A DNA stretch of 64,000 bases from Trema orientale (GCA_002914845.1 JXTC01000054.1:477700-541699); one strand, 5' to 3'; shown: positions 11,497 through 23,840, counted from the stretch's first letter. Made by a program: numbers and translations. Notes: a model not told the origin generated them from the sequence alone.

Positions 11497-13358
11497 TCAT
11501 TGTGCTTTTCCGGTAGCTGACCGATCATAAGCAATGGGAATCAAGTATAGATCGTTTTTTCTTTTGAGTGTCGCTCTAAACAACTCAGCCATGTCCAAAT
11601 CTTCTTGTTCCATTCCACTGGGGAGTTTCCAATCAAAATGGTACAACAACAATGCAAGGAGAAGCTCAACATTGATGATACCGAACAACATGCCTGGACA
11701 TATTCTCCTTCCCGCACCAAATGGGATGTACTCAAAGTAGTTTCCTTTGAAGTCAATAGAGCTATTAAGAAACCTTTCTGGTATAAAACTCTCGGGTTCA
11801 GTCCAGTATCTAGTGTCTCTTCCAATCGCCCATGCATTGACTATGATTCTTGTTTTCGCTTGTATCTCGTAACCATTAATCCCACACTTGTCTCGGCCTT
11901 CTCTTGGTACTAACAAGGGAACAGGAGGATGTAATCTCAAAGTCTCTTTAACGACTGATTTTAAGTATATCATCTCACTAAGTCCTGTTTCATCAATTGA
12001 CCCTTTTCTGCTAAAGACTTCCCTCACCTCATCTTGTGCTTTTTTCATTACTCTAGGCTTCCTTATCATTTCTGACATTGCCCACTCGACAGTTGTAGCT
12101 GATGTCTCAGTCCCAGCACCAAAGATGTCCTGAAGTCATCATGGATTGGTTTCACTCGTAACTGAAATTTTTATTGCTCTATACATTGTATACTACTTAC
12201 CAAAAAGAAAAGTTAAAAAAGCGATATTATGATCTATTGTCAACATCTTTTATCAAACCAAATATTTAATCCCGGGATGATATTGACCAATTTGACAAAC
12301 TTAAACAAGAGTCACGTTATTTGGGATAATTAGTAATCTATATGTTGTTTGAACTACAAGTTCAAGGAAGCCAAGTAATCTAAAAGCATAGGCATGTGTA
12401 CATGTATATGTTTATGACTCGATATCAAGCGACCGAAAATGAGTATACTTACCCAGATTACTGCTTTAAGATTGTCACCTGTTAAGGAAATGCCATGGTC
12501 ACTTTTATTATGATACTTTAGAAGAACATCTAGCAAATCTTCATCTGTTCCACTTGCACCACTTTTCTCCGATGACTTGTTTTCTTTATGATCCTTAATG
12601 ATGTTTTCAATTATCCTTGCGGCCCTACGTTGCAGCCTCTCCAGTTTAGGCCTAGCGGGGCTTATCTTGGCAAGAAAACCAAAAGAAGGAAAGAAATCCG
12701 CAAGTTCAAAGCCTATTGACACCTCCACGGCTTCCACCACGATTGATACGAACTCATCATGGTCTCTACTTTTCTTACCGAAGGCTGCTCGAGAAATGAC
12801 GCCATACATGGACGTTTGAATCCTCTCAGTGAGGTTGATAACCGATCCAACATTCGAAGCAATCCAATCCATAAGATTAAACAACTCTTCTTCTCTAATG
12901 GGTTTGAAAGAATGAACTCTTGCTGTGCTTAAAAGTTCTTGCGTGCAAATCTTTCGGAGCTGCCTCCAATACTCACCATATGGAGCAAAGACAATGTCCG
13001 TACAACCATATGCCATGATCTCTGGAAAAAGGACCCGTGGTCTAGATGCAAAAATGGTGCCGTGGGTTATCATCACCTCTTCGGCAAACTCTGGTGATGA
13101 AACTACTATGGTTGGAACTTGGCCAATTCTAAGGTACATGAATGGTCCATGTTTCTTGGCCAAGTCTCTTAGTTTATGATGGAGTAAAGAGCCAAAAAGC
13201 TGGTGTATGTTTCCCACAAAGGGTAGTTTCCATGGTCCGGGGGGTAGTTTTGAAGCTGAGTTGCCGGTTTTAGCACCTTTTATGAGTATTTTAATCACCA
13301 CAAACACAAAGAGGAAGAAGGACAAAAGGATTGGGAAGGAGGGTACTTGGAGCTCCAT
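11497..13358 (-). CDS. Cytochrome P450, CYP71D-like (gene A), intact
   Basis: Two exons: 13358-12453 (302 codons) and 12129-11497, with a 323-bp GT-AG phase-0 intron, predicting 512 residues, normal for the family. Visible parts are an N-terminal membrane anchor (about residues 6-26), the PPGP hinge (39-42), the I-helix AGTETS (307-312), ExxR as ETLR (364-367), PERF (419-422) and the heme loop [11 protein letters not shown] with Cys446. It should be an ER-anchored mono-oxygenase using NADPH-P450 reductase. Members of this family hydroxylate terpenoids, flavonoids or alkaloids; the substrate is not visible here. The start is the first Met before the anchor, as in its paralogs. It is closest to gene C by its [10 protein letters not shown] loop. 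The CYP71D label comes from recognition, not a search. Confidence 0.9.
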
Positions 13359-13410
13359 GTAGAAAATGTTAGCTTGGAGCGAAATAGAAGGATTACTTGA
13401 GAGTTTTTGA

Positions 13411-13421
13411 GTAATATATAG
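13411..13421 (-). promoter_or_regulatory. Likely TATA box of gene A
   Basis: CTATATATTAC on the minus strand, about 55 bp before the start codon, giving a short leader as in the paralogs. Confidence 0.5.
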
Positions 13422-13439
13422 TTGTTTAATTTCTTTATC

Positions 13440-13900
13440 TATATCTAGAAGATTTATTTATTTTTCAAGGATTAATTGATGCAAAAAGTTTGGGAAGATA
13501 ATACCACAACAAGCGCATAAGAAAATAACTATAAAGCTCATTTGAATTGTTAAATGATGGTGATCGAGAAAGACATGAAAGTTGGAGTAGAAGGCCTGGT
13601 TTATTACCATTAACACACTTGGTTGACAATAGGGAAAAGGACAAGATAAAATATAAGGAAGGAATTGTAATAAAGTAAGAGGGAGAAAAAAGCCTTCGAT
13701 TCTGACATGATGAAAAATCTAAATCTATTATATGGCAAGATAAGTGCAATTATTGTCAAACGCCTTGTCATGATACCATTACATATTATTACATCGGAAT
13801 AGTAATAGACTATTAGAATAGATGTTTTTAGTGAATAATAAACTTTGTAAAGCTAAAAAAAAATAATTAACTACAAAAAGTCATTGGGGTCACTAAAATG
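13440..13900. other. Conserved P450 upstream block (unit A)
   Basis: Contains AAGTGCAATTATTGTCA at about 13742, followed by the AACGCCTTGTCATGATACCAT block. It is the copy closest to its gene, about 380 bp before the start codon. Related copies are near 22715, 28540, 30600, 36740, 58327 and 63663. It may be regulatory or simply co-duplicated. Confidence 0.6.
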
Positions 13901-14029
13901 AAAGGTGGTAATACACTAAATGCATTTCACCTCGATAAAGCATCTCTGCAAGTCGTACATGCATCTGGACAAAACCTTACTCACAAAATTCAGCAAAAAG
14001 TACATATTTTGAGATTATTGTCCGTTTTC

Positions 14030-14580
14030 TGGATGGTCTCGTCTCCTTGTTCTATCCATTTTCACTTTATTGTTGATTTTAATGTGATGTCGTTTTTCTA
14101 GTAATTGTCGTTTTCTAGTTACCGTCATTTTATTAAAAAATATTTCTGTCGTTTTCCACGTTGATGTTGTTTATTAATATTGTTGTGTCGTTTGTAAATA
14201 CTTTTGTCCTTTTTCAACAATTCAGTCGTTCTTTTCACTTTTAATGTGGTTAGGTTGCTAGATATTCTTCTCGTTATTTAAGGTGTTGACATCTTTTATT
14301 ATACGTTGATTTTTCATGATTATTATCGTTTCTTAGTTTCTCTCCGTATTTTATTTTTGCCGTATACTGTGCTATGGCGTTTTTACATATTTTTGACATT
14401 TCTGTCGTTTATCCATTCGATGTCGTTTTCTTATCTCCGTGTCGTTTTTCATTATTCTGTGGTTTGTATTGCTGCCTTATCTTTTATGATGGCGTTTGTA
14501 AAAGTCTTGTGAGTTTTAACGTTTCTGTTGTACTTTCTCTCGATACCGTTCACAAGTTTTAGCGTTGTCGTTTTGGTAAC
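14030..14580. repeat. GTCGTTTT-word array
   Basis: Repeated TGTCGTTTTC, CCGTCATTTT and similar words in T-rich DNA, of the same type as 4885-5300. Open frames here are low complexity. Confidence 0.6.
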
Positions 14581-15000
14581 TAGTTAATATCGGGTTTTTT
14601 TTTTTTTTTTNTAATAAGTGATCGACCTATTGCTGCCTTCTTTTTCTTTTTTTTTTTTTTTTGGGTACTCTTATTCCTACAATTTTTTTATTTCTTAAAG
14701 CAAATAATCTTGTTGCTACAAATTGATTTGCTCCAAACCAAAGCTTAAAATGATTATAAAATTTGGACCTTTATTCAAAACGATATAAGTAATATGAAGT
14801 TATTTTAATTAACTATACGTTGTTGCAAATATCATAAAAGGTAATATTTGAGTAGTTGTCAACATAATAAGTGATTGACTTCTGATACTACTAATAATAA
14901 AGGGAAACAAGAAGTAGAGCAATGGCAGTGAAACTTAATATAGAAGAACAGAGGAAAGAAAGAATATTCCGAGCATAGTAATAGGAAACTAAGGGGTGTT
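14581..15000. other. Orphan P450 3' flank with poly-T runs
   Basis: Contains an undetermined base (N) at about 14611 inside a poly-T run, then the 'gtgattgacttctgat' and purine-rich stretch that lies downstream of P450 genes. No P450 exon follows. Similarity to the unit stops near 14995, where unrelated DNA begins with GGGGTGTTTGGCAAGC. This looks like a unit whose gene was lost. Confidence 0.5.
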
Positions 15001-16505
15001 TGGCAAGCACACTAAAAAACGAAAAGTTGTTTCCTAAGAACAACTAGAGTCATTTGGCTTTGTTTTCTAGGAACAACTTTTAAAAACAAAGTTAAAAAAG
15101 AAAAACAGAGAATTCATGAAACATTATTTTGATGTTTTCATTTATTCTCTCAAAACTCAGAGAATATCGCTTCTCTTCTCTAGACCAACGAGCTAGAGTT
15201 TTATCAATACGCAATGCATTTTAAAAAACAGGAGGTTCTTAAGATGAAAAAGGAGATGATAGTCATCAAAATATGGAGGATTTCAAAGACTTTTTTATAA
15301 AGATTTCCTCATGATATAGAGTAGTTCTTTAAGTCAATTTGGGGTGATCTTTTCCCCCTTGGTTCATTCTTAGTTTTTAGTCTTTAGCTATTTTGATCTG
15401 TTGACTACTGTTTTTAAGTCCTCTTCTTCATTTATTTCTTTTGGGTTCTGAATTTAATTTGAAGAGGTAAAGGATTACTATATGGTTGTAAATTATTGAC
15501 ATGATACTTAACTAGAAGAGTTTAGTATTTGACTACTGATACAATATATTTCTAATTGTTAATACCTCTCATGATTTACAACATCAGTTAATTATATTCG
15601 CAGTCTGCTAACACTCAATAAAATTCGTTGAACATTAACCATTTTGAGAAGCTTTGATTTGGAAAATGTAGATAAATATGTGTACGGCTACCTTATTTCT
15701 TATGATTTACACCATCAGTTTAGAATATGAATCTTGTGGGATTTATCTTGGCGTTTGTTTATATCTTCTGGTACAATTTAACTTCGTGCAAGATCTCTAG
15801 TGAAAAATGTAAAGAAAGCACAGACCATCTTTCCCTTGTAATGTCATTACAGCAGGACTACGGAGTAAAAGCTTTAAAATGCTAACATTGACTCTTCTTT
15901 TGTAGACTAATTATTATAGCCATGAGAACATATATTCTGATTGATAGTTCCAAAGGAACTCTTAGCATCATCTATGTCACTTGCATTGTCAGATTATTTG
16001 CATTGTCAGATTTTGGCATTTGTTGCTTATAGTGCCAAATATGTGTATGCCAGAAGAGTCAGAAATTTTGTGGGAACTCTTTTCGTTTATCCTTTGTTTA
16101 TGTTTATATGGGAACTCCGTTCTAAAAGTGTTAATGTACTTTATTGGTATTTATTGTCTATTTTTCACTTTATTATGGTTTTAATCTGTTAGATTTTGGT
16201 ATAAATGTATAGGAATATCAGCATATCACTCAATAATTGGATCCCATTTTGGGATTGTACAAAAAGATAAATATGGTCGAAATTTTATTTTCGGAACTGT
16301 TCGAGTGATTATTGAAGTGAGAAGATAGTTATAAAAGCAAAGTTTCTTTTATTTGATAAACATTTTTTCTCTTGGTACATGTACCATGCCATATCAGTTC
16401 ATGAACCCTTTTCTCTATTTTTCGTTTATTGTTACTCTAAAAATATTATTGTTTATATTTGTTTGTTTAAAATATTGAATCTTTTTTAGTTTAAGCGCTA
16501 GATTT
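15001..16505. other. Intergenic DNA without a firm gene
   Basis: Near 15020-15080 AAAGTTGTTTCC pairs with GGAACAACTTTT as a short inverted repeat. At about 15985-16013 a 20-bp stretch containing GCATTGTCAGATT is duplicated in tandem. Otherwise nothing was recognised. Confidence 0.4.
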
Positions 16506-16511
16506 TGGAAT

Positions 16512-17533
16512 ATGGCGAATGAGGTTACTGAACTTGATGATGCATGCTTATGGGGTCCAACAGTAGAAAATATTTTGATTGACATCATGGTTTATGAAGT
16601 CAATACTAGAAATATGAGAAATGAACTATTTAGCTCAAACACATGGTCGAAAATTCTTGAAAAGTTGCAAGGTAAAAGTAAGCGCATGTTCTCAATGAAA
16701 TAAGTTAAGCAAAAATATAATAGGTTGCACACTAAGTATCGTGAGTTTGCTGAACTATTGAAACAAAAATTTTGGATGGGATCGTGAGACCAATACTGTG
16801 ACTATTATTGAGGAAATATGGTAGAACTATTTAAGAGTAAGAGTATGTCATGTATATATTCAGGAAACTTTAGTTGTGTCTATTATTTATTTGGAGAATT
16901 ATAGCTTGAATAATTTGGATGATAAAATTAGTTCTCTTTTTCTTTTGAGTACACCCGAAGGCATTGCAGTACCGCAAGAAAGGATGTGATCACTTTATTC
17001 TATTGGAACTTAGTTTTAATAAATCAACTGCTATTGGCTCGTTTCACCGAGTTGGTAGTGAAGGCCCGCCTAATACAGATGATGAGAGAGAATTGGAGGG
17101 TAAATTTGGTCAGAAAGATATTCGTAATAACGATGATTACGATAGTACTAGTTGCACAAGTGCTCACATTATAGATAAAGTTTTTAATCGCTTGTTAAAA
17201 CGTTCTAAAACAACTAGTGCGGAGGGAAGATCTAAAAAGAATAGATCACAACAAATGATTGATGCACTTCTTGCATGGTCTGAGGTAGCTAAAGTTAAGA
17301 CTGATGCTTGTTTAGCTAAGGTTGAAAAATACAAGAAGAGTTCTAGTACAGAGGGTAATAGCCAAAAGGAGGAATTTTTTGTTACAAAATATGTGCAAAT
17401 CATCGAAGGAATGGAAGGAATTAATGATGATGTTTACGTGAAAGCAGTTAAGAAGTTTAAGGATCCCAACTGGAGAGAGATCTTTGTTAATATGTCCACT
17501 CTTAGAAAGAAGGCTTGGTTGGATAGGCTTTGA
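16512..17533 (+). pseudogene. Decayed Myb/SANT-like domain gene (LIMYB / Harbinger-ORF1-like)
   Basis: The first part (16512-16703) and the DNA after it resemble a trihelix-type Myb/SANT-like domain, including KYREFAELLK. The reading is broken by a stop at 16701-16703, and again by a frame change and stops near 16770-16820. The last part (16964-17533) is open for 189 codons. It carries a lysine-rich stretch followed by a C-terminal block ending DPNWREIFVNMS and RKKAWLDRL, typical of plant proteins annotated as L10-interacting MYB domain-like, a family also related to PIF/Harbinger ORF1. No transposase or terminal inverted repeats were found, so host gene or transposon origin stays open. It is on the opposite strand to its neighbours and is not functional as read. 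Confidence 0.6.
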
Positions 17534-18507
17534 GTATGTTATCCTAATATCTAATAGGTTGATGCAGCAAAATAAAAGAAATTACGCCAAATCCATGGCA
17601 AAAAGGAGGTGAAAACCTCAAAGCTCAAGGACCGTTCTGTATTATCAATATTCTGAGTCTTCAAAATCTGCTTACAATATCAAAACTTCAAGCTTATGTA
17701 GCTGCAGCAGACACGAACCTAGCAACAAAGGCCCAAGATTCTAATATTGAAAGATACCTATGGCCCAACCACTACAAGGCCCAATAAACCAAACTAGCAA
17801 ACTCAAATATTATAAGAAAATGACAAATAACAAAACCATCCAACACTAAGCTACTACATCATTATGAGAGATATATTTTGGTTTTTACTGTTTGAGTAAT
17901 TGGTAAGTTGGTTGGTCCAACGTAGTTATTGCTTTTTTGAGCTGTGTCCGTCGTGCTTTAAATTCTATGTGATGTTTCTAGCCTAGTTGATGCATATTTA
18001 ATATATGTGTTACAATCATGTAGTAGTTTGTCAGAATTTTTTTTTTCTCCTTTTTTTGGTGTGGGCATTTTCATCAATAAGAAGCACTTTTTAAAAAAAA
18101 AAATACCGGATAATAAGGTTAGAGTTACATTCTCAATTTTCTCATTCTAAATTTACTCTTTATCGTTCCGTTTTGTCTAAATAGAGACAATATTATATGA
18201 AAGACACCTATGAATATTAATGTACGGTTCCACGGATGTGTTTGATCACCCATGATTTATTGATGAAAATGGTATATCATTAGTCCAATTTTATTGTATC
18301 TTGTCTATAAATGAAATTTTAACATATCACCTTAGAATTAAAGCTCCACTAATAAATGTTTATATCTTTGTATTTTCTTTAAAAATCATCACGCGGTAAT
18401 TAATGTAACAAAAAATATATGAATGAATAAACATAGCATGAGACAAACTATAGAATAAAGAGATCAGCAGAGGATCTCTTCCGAAAATTTCATTTATTTT
18501 ATAAAAT
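17534..18507. other. Intergenic DNA 3' of the UGT gene
   Basis: AT-rich, no recognisable gene. It holds the 3' flank of both convergent neighbours. Confidence 0.4.
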
Positions 18508-20267
18508 CTATAGTACTTTAGATAAATGAGATTTTTTTCGAATTGTCGATGGGAACGACGAAAGAAGCACGCGATTGATCATTTCGTCCAAGTTCAAACA
18601 AGATGACCCAGTTAGACTAATAGTTGCATCTTGTGCCAATTTTTCCCACTCCATAGCTTTCTTCTTCATCACTTGACCTTTCTCTCCCTCCAACAACTCC
18701 CTCACAAGCAACTCAATTTCACCTCTCTTAGCATTCTTGTCTATCTCCATCCCGATGCCCCGTTTATCACAACAAAACCAACAATTAGTTTGTTGGTCCC
18801 CACCAACTGGCCAGCAAATCATAGGCACCCCATGAGAAATACTTTCTAATGTCGAATTCCATCCATTGTGGGTCAAGAACCCTCCAATCGAAGGGTGGCT
18901 TAGAACTTTTTCCTGAGGACACCACATCACCAATAGGCCCCTCTCCTTGGTCTCAGCCAAAAACTCCTTTGGAAGAGTGACTTCCGAGTCACCAGCGACA
19001 ATATCAGGCCTAACCACCCACATGAAAGTTTGACCACTATTGGCTATTCCCCAAGCGAATTCGGTGAGTTGTTGGGCCGTCATGACCGCAACGCTCCCAA
19101 AATTCACATAAACAACGGAATTGGGCTCCTTTGAGCTAAGCCACTCTAGACACTCTGTTTCCTCTTTCCACAGATTGGACTGTATGAGATTCAAAGCGTT
19201 GTCTTGGACTTGATCCGCTACCAGCCGGCCCAGTGGGCCTATCGTGTAGATTGGAGGAAGAATTGAAGATAGTGCCTCCAGGACCTCACACTCCAATTCA
19301 TCGAACGTGTTCACTATAATCGCTGAACCCCTTTTCGCTCTCTCAACTTGCCTTATGGCAAAATGGAGTATGACATCTTCCGGATCCGTGGTTCTAATTA
19401 TAGATGGCATGTTCCTCAAGCGGATCCCTCTTAGTCCCGGTATCCAATCAAGATCCATGTCTAAATATCCATTTGACAAATAACTCTCATCTGCATTAGG
19501 TGTCAAAACTAAAAATAAGATCTTTTAACATAAGATCCATGCTAAGAAAACCATCTTCTTAATTCTTATACTCCAAAACCAAAAGACATTATAAATAAAA
19601 TAAAAAAATGAAGTAATAAATAGTGCCAAACCACATGCAACGTCCGAAATAAAAATTCATAACATTATGTTTTTTTTTTTCCTTTTTCCCTTACAACAAT
19701 GCTACATCAAACCATACCTTTGAGAGGTATAATACCCTTTTCGAGCAAAGGGCGGCAATGAAGGCAGCCCATGAAGGAGCAAGCACTGGCGGTCCAGAAA
19801 AAGACGTTGGGAATGCCTAGTTCTTCTGACACGTCCAGAGTGAATGACATGATGACGTCGGAGACTATGCAAGTCACGGGAGGGAAAACGGCGCCGTTGA
19901 GTTTCTGTACAAGGTGGCGGAAGGGGACCAGGCAGTTTTTGGCGGTGGAATCACAGAGGGAGAGGGCGACTTGGGTGGCGTCGGCGCCGGCGTCGGAGGG
20001 AGGAAGACCGTCGGGGATTGTCTCAAAGCGGAAGGAAGGGAGGCCTTGTAAGGAGTTGTGGCTTAGGGACTTGAGGAGGCGGCCGTGGCTGAACTCTGTG
20101 TTGACAAAGGTGATGTGAAAGCCTCTTTGGTGGAGGAGCTTTGACACTTGAAGCATAGGGTTTATGTGGCCCTGAGCCGGGAAAGGAACACAAACTGCAT
20201 GAGGTTTAGGATGATGAGGAATATGGTTCTCAGTTGATTCCACCAGGCTCATCTTGTTTTTTCTCAT
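18508..20267 (-). CDS. UDP-glycosyltransferase, UGT85A-like, intact
   Basis: Two exons: 20267-19718 and 19490-18508, with a 227-bp GT-AG phase-1 intron, predicting 510 residues. A second Met at codon 6 would give 505; family members are usually about 480-490. The N-terminal part has [11 protein letters not shown] with the usual catalytic histidine. The C-terminal part has a full 44-residue PSPG box from [15 protein letters not shown] through [10 protein letters not shown] to the final DQ, a pair linked to UDP-glucose use. The junction gives PLKDESYL, the expected UGT85 reading. These cytosolic enzymes glucosylate small alcohols such as terpenoid aglycones, 7-deoxyloganetin or cyanohydrins. 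The acceptor cannot be told here. The segment after GVPMICWP reads VGGDQQTN, unlike the common FFAEQQTN. It lies on the same strand as the P450s. Confidence 0.9.
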
Positions 20268-20309
20268 GTGCTTCTAATTTGCACGAACTTTTAGCTTGAA
20301 ATGAGCTGT

Positions 20310-20319
20310 TTATATAAAA
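20310..20319 (-). promoter_or_regulatory. Likely TATA box of the UGT gene
   Basis: TTTTATATAA on the minus strand, about 45 bp before the first ATG. Confidence 0.55.
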
Positions 20320-21640
20320 GGCTAAATTTGTATCCTTTTGTTGCTAACTTGCGTTGGATGGCATCAGGGGAAAATTTCTTAGCCATTAAAATTATAAATA
20401 GAAAGTTCCTTTAATGAAACAAATATAAAAGTGGGGTGTTATTTGTGTGGCTTCAATGCAGAAATAATAACACAGAACAGAACAAAATAAATTAAATTAT
20501 GTTACAAGTTGATGTCATCTTGGTCAATTATTAATTAATTGGAGGCCAAGGAGATGTGTTGTCCAAGGCCATGGACTTAAATACTATGCTACCTTGACTT
20601 TGCTTCTTCTCTTCTTTTCTTTGATCTATTGGCTCTATAGTCAAAAACAAGTCGAAAAGGTCATTTGGATTTATTAGATTGGAAAAGTCATATCCAAAAC
20701 TCAAAAATATCTAACTTTGAGAGATATTGATTGGTAACGTTGTCTATTTTTTAGATTTAAAATATGTCTTCTTTTTAGGGGAAAAAAAAAAAAAAAAAAG
20801 GGGGAGAAATGAAACGGTTGATCCTCTTCTTCCGTCTTCCTCATTCTGATTACCCATTTTCCACTACTTCGTCTTCCTCCATTCCATTTTCCAGTATATA
20901 TAATCCAATAATAAAAGAAAAGCACAAAGCCAGAGAAGAAAAAGGAGAAAGGGAATAGGATATATATGGGATTAAGATCTGGTATGGGCTTTCAAAAAGA
21001 AAAAAAAAAATCTTGGTATGGAATGCTAGAGAGCCAAGGTCTGGGTATGGGTAAACATTGAAGTTACCATTTTGGACCTTGACTGTCTGAACTTTTCGAA
21101 TTCTCTTTCTCTAAATAAAGAACAAATTGATTCATTAAAAAAAGATGATGCGATCACTAAAATTATTTAAAATCGTATTTTGTTCACTAAAAGGTAATGC
21201 TAATGTATTTCAACTAGAATAAAGTATTTATGCACGTCATTTTACTCTTTGAAAAAAGAATCCGGCTCTTTTACACAAATCAAAAAACAAAAGAGTATTT
21301 TTTAATAATCAATAAGGCTTAAAGTTGTTAAAGATCAGGATATTAAGATTAGATAATGATCATACTCATTTGGACAAATGTTTTTTGTACTCCAAGAGTC
21401 CAAGTTATGTTTTTTCGTCTCAGTTTAATTTGACCCCTAATTTATGTAGTAGGATGAGTACATTTAAGTATTTAGGTGCCGAAATTAAGAAAAAACGTAG
21501 TCTATAAAGTAAGCACATTGGCATATTATTTTCAAGGTTTAGGAGCCAAATTAAAATTGATCATATGTTCCGAGGCCAAAAGTTAACACAACCCATTTCA
21601 TAATTTTTTATCCGCTCTCTTGATGGTGGTGTTCTTCCAT
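20320..21640. other. Intergenic DNA 5' of the UGT gene
   Basis: Poly-A/T runs and no recognisable gene. The end of this stretch (about 21300-21600) resembles 58610-58860 (shared 'aataatcaataaggct' and 'gttgttaaagatcagga'), so it is part of a P450 spacer copy. Confidence 0.45.
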
Positions 21641-21649
21641 GTTTATACC

Positions 21650-22080
21650 TTTTTAAGTTTATTTCGTCTTTTAAATTGTTGTGCCGCGTTTTGGTCATTA
21701 TTATATTTCTGCACCTACCTTTTTTTTTTTTTTTTTTTTCGGAGTTAGTCTTATCAACGTCGTTTTCAATTTATTATTGGTATTTATGTCATCTTACTAT
21801 GTGTGACATTATTTCCATGTATTTATGTCGTTTTGTCCTTCTAATGTCGTTTCTTTATATATCATTATTCATGATTCTGGTGTACTTAAATTGTTGTCTT
21901 TTCCATGCTAAGTCGTCGTTGTGAAAATTGTTCTTTTTCCTATTTTATTGTGTTTTGCTTATGTATACATGTAGATTATAGTCGCATTTTTTTGATGCCG
22001 TTTTGAAATGTTTTTGTCGTTTATTGTCGTTCGTTGATAGTATCTTCCTTTTCATGTTAATGTCGTCTTATTGTCGGTGG
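21650..22080. repeat. GTCGTTTT-word array
   Basis: Same class as 4885-5300. It also aligns in order with 59770-60080, including TTGTTGTC and TGCTA plus GTCGTC words, so these two arrays are close relatives. Confidence 0.6.
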
Positions 22081-23130
22081 TCGTTTTTAAAAATTGTAGA
22101 TCCTTTGTTTCAGACAAAAAATTATCTCTTTGTTTAAGGGAAACAAAAAATAATGAAGAGTAACTTTGATTATACGTACGGGAAAAAAAAAGAAGCAAAT
22201 TAGTAGTGATCAGAGTATAATTAGTAATTGATTTCTGGCAATGAAATAAAAAAGAAGAGAAAAGCAATGAAACTTAAGAAAAACAGAGAAAAAGTTGGCC
22301 AAGTTTCTAGTAAAGAAGAACTTTTCTTCAAATTTGAAAATTTCTAGGATAACTCTTTTACACTTGAAAAACTTGGATGCATCAAAAAACTTAGAGTCAA
22401 ACCAATCTGTACTTTGAAGTTGCTGTCCGCCGGTTCTTGCCTTCTTATTTATTTATTCCTTTTCTTCTCTTATGGCCATCTCGATGTCATTTCTCGTTGC
22501 CCGTTTTGTCTTTATAACTCTTTCATAACCATAGGATTGGATAACCAATGTAAACATTTCAATGGATGAAGTAATTAATTTTGAATATTCTCCTTTCCAA
22601 AATAAAGCAAAAGAGAATATTAAGTGAACCGAAATTAAATGAAGTACGTGGGAGGAAAGGCCTACCATTTTTATAGAAATAAAAAGTCTTAGTAGATCAA
22701 TTCCATGGCCAGATAAGTGCAATTATCGGCAAACGCCTTGTCATGATACCATCACATGTTATCATATTCAGTAAATGAACATATTCGAATTAGATAATAC
22801 TATATGTATAAAACTCTGTAAAGCTAAAAATAATTAATTGATTGCCAAAAGTCAATGGGACCACTAATGTATCCGTGCAAGTCGCATATGTTAAATTTCA
22901 GGGAAGAATCCAGCTCATTTATAAAATTAGGCAGAAAGTGTTTTCTTATTTTTCATGACAACTAGAGCTCAAAGTTGTTATGTAAAATGACAAGACTTTG
23001 GTAAAGAGGATACTAGGATTAGATATTAGATAATGGTTTTATTCTAGTCGAAATGCAGAACAAATCTCAGTAGCTCATAAATTTGATAATAGGAGAGGTA
23101 AATAAGTAACATATGAATCTAAAACAGAGT
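22081..23130. other. Orphan P450 flanks without a gene
   Basis: The 3' flank type sequence (to about 22380) runs almost directly into the upstream conserved block, with AAGTGCAATTATCGGCA near 22716 and GCCTTGTCATGATACCAT after it. The gene expected between them is absent. A P450 copy was probably deleted here. Confidence 0.5.
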
Positions 23131-23149
23131 TGAAAAAAATGTCATTCCA

Positions 23150-23370
23150 AGTTGTCGTGTTTTTTATGTTGTTCTCTATTTCATAATACTATTGTCGTTT
23201 CTTGAATTTTTAAGTCGTTTTTCAATGATGGCGTTTGCAATTTTAATGTCGTTCTTTGTATTCGTGTCGTCTTCTTTTACGGTGTGGTTTATTGGTATTG
23301 TTGTCGTCTTTTACTGTTCTCCCTCCGCCTCATGTTGATGTCGCTTAGTAATCTTTTTGCCGTTCGTTTG
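23150..23370. repeat. GTCGTTTT-word array
   Basis: Same class as 4885-5300, with TTGTCGTGTT, TTGTCGTTTC, AAGTCGTTTT, ATGTCGTTC and later words. Confidence 0.55.
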
Positions 23371-23840
23371 CTGTGACTGCTGACCGCTTAATTTAATCAC
23401 ATGGCAGGCATAGCAATGGAATCGAAAGTCGGGTAATAATCCTTTGTTTATTATTACCATCAAAATCGAAAGTCGGGCTGATTCATCAAAATTTGTCTCT
23501 TGTAATTGTGGAGAAATCACAAGGTCAAATTTAATATGGTATTATGAAGATTTATTTTACGTACTATTTTTATAGGGTAATTCTTCGGTACCTAGAGACT
23601 CAAAAGTTTTTTTTTTTTTTTTTTTTTTAAAAGTGGGGCTTAATTAATGACCTCTATTTATTATAAATTAAAGGAAAATACTTATTACTACCCAATCCCC
23701 ATCCCACCCTATTAGGGATAATAGGTTTTCACGCCTACCCGGTGTAGAGACTCAAAAGCTTTATAACCACTGGATTCTAATGGCTATCAGTTACGGTAGT
23801 GGGTGAAAGGCATTTTGAATGGCACATTAAGAGAAAAATT
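23371..23840. other. Spacer with poly-T, no gene
   Basis: Duplicated flank DNA with CCGAAAGTCGGGTA-type words also found near 29930, then a poly-T run. No gene was recognised. Confidence 0.4.

Noticed and set aside
11534-12133. Plus-strand frames over P450 exons (also at 12.6-13.2, 25.2, 27.1-27.6, 32.2, 33.4-33.9, 61.1 and 62.0-62.8 kb)
   Set aside because: They are antisense shadows of the conserved P450 exons and recur at the same place in every paralog.
13465-13749. 94-codon minus-strand frame upstream of gene A
   Set aside because: Falls in the conserved upstream block; the same block in other units does not stay open.
15000-15090. hAT-type element starting GGGGTGTTTGGCAAGC
   Set aside because: No matching inverted end or target duplication was found downstream.
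19771-20118. 115-codon plus-strand frame
   Set aside because: Antisense shadow of UGT exon 1.
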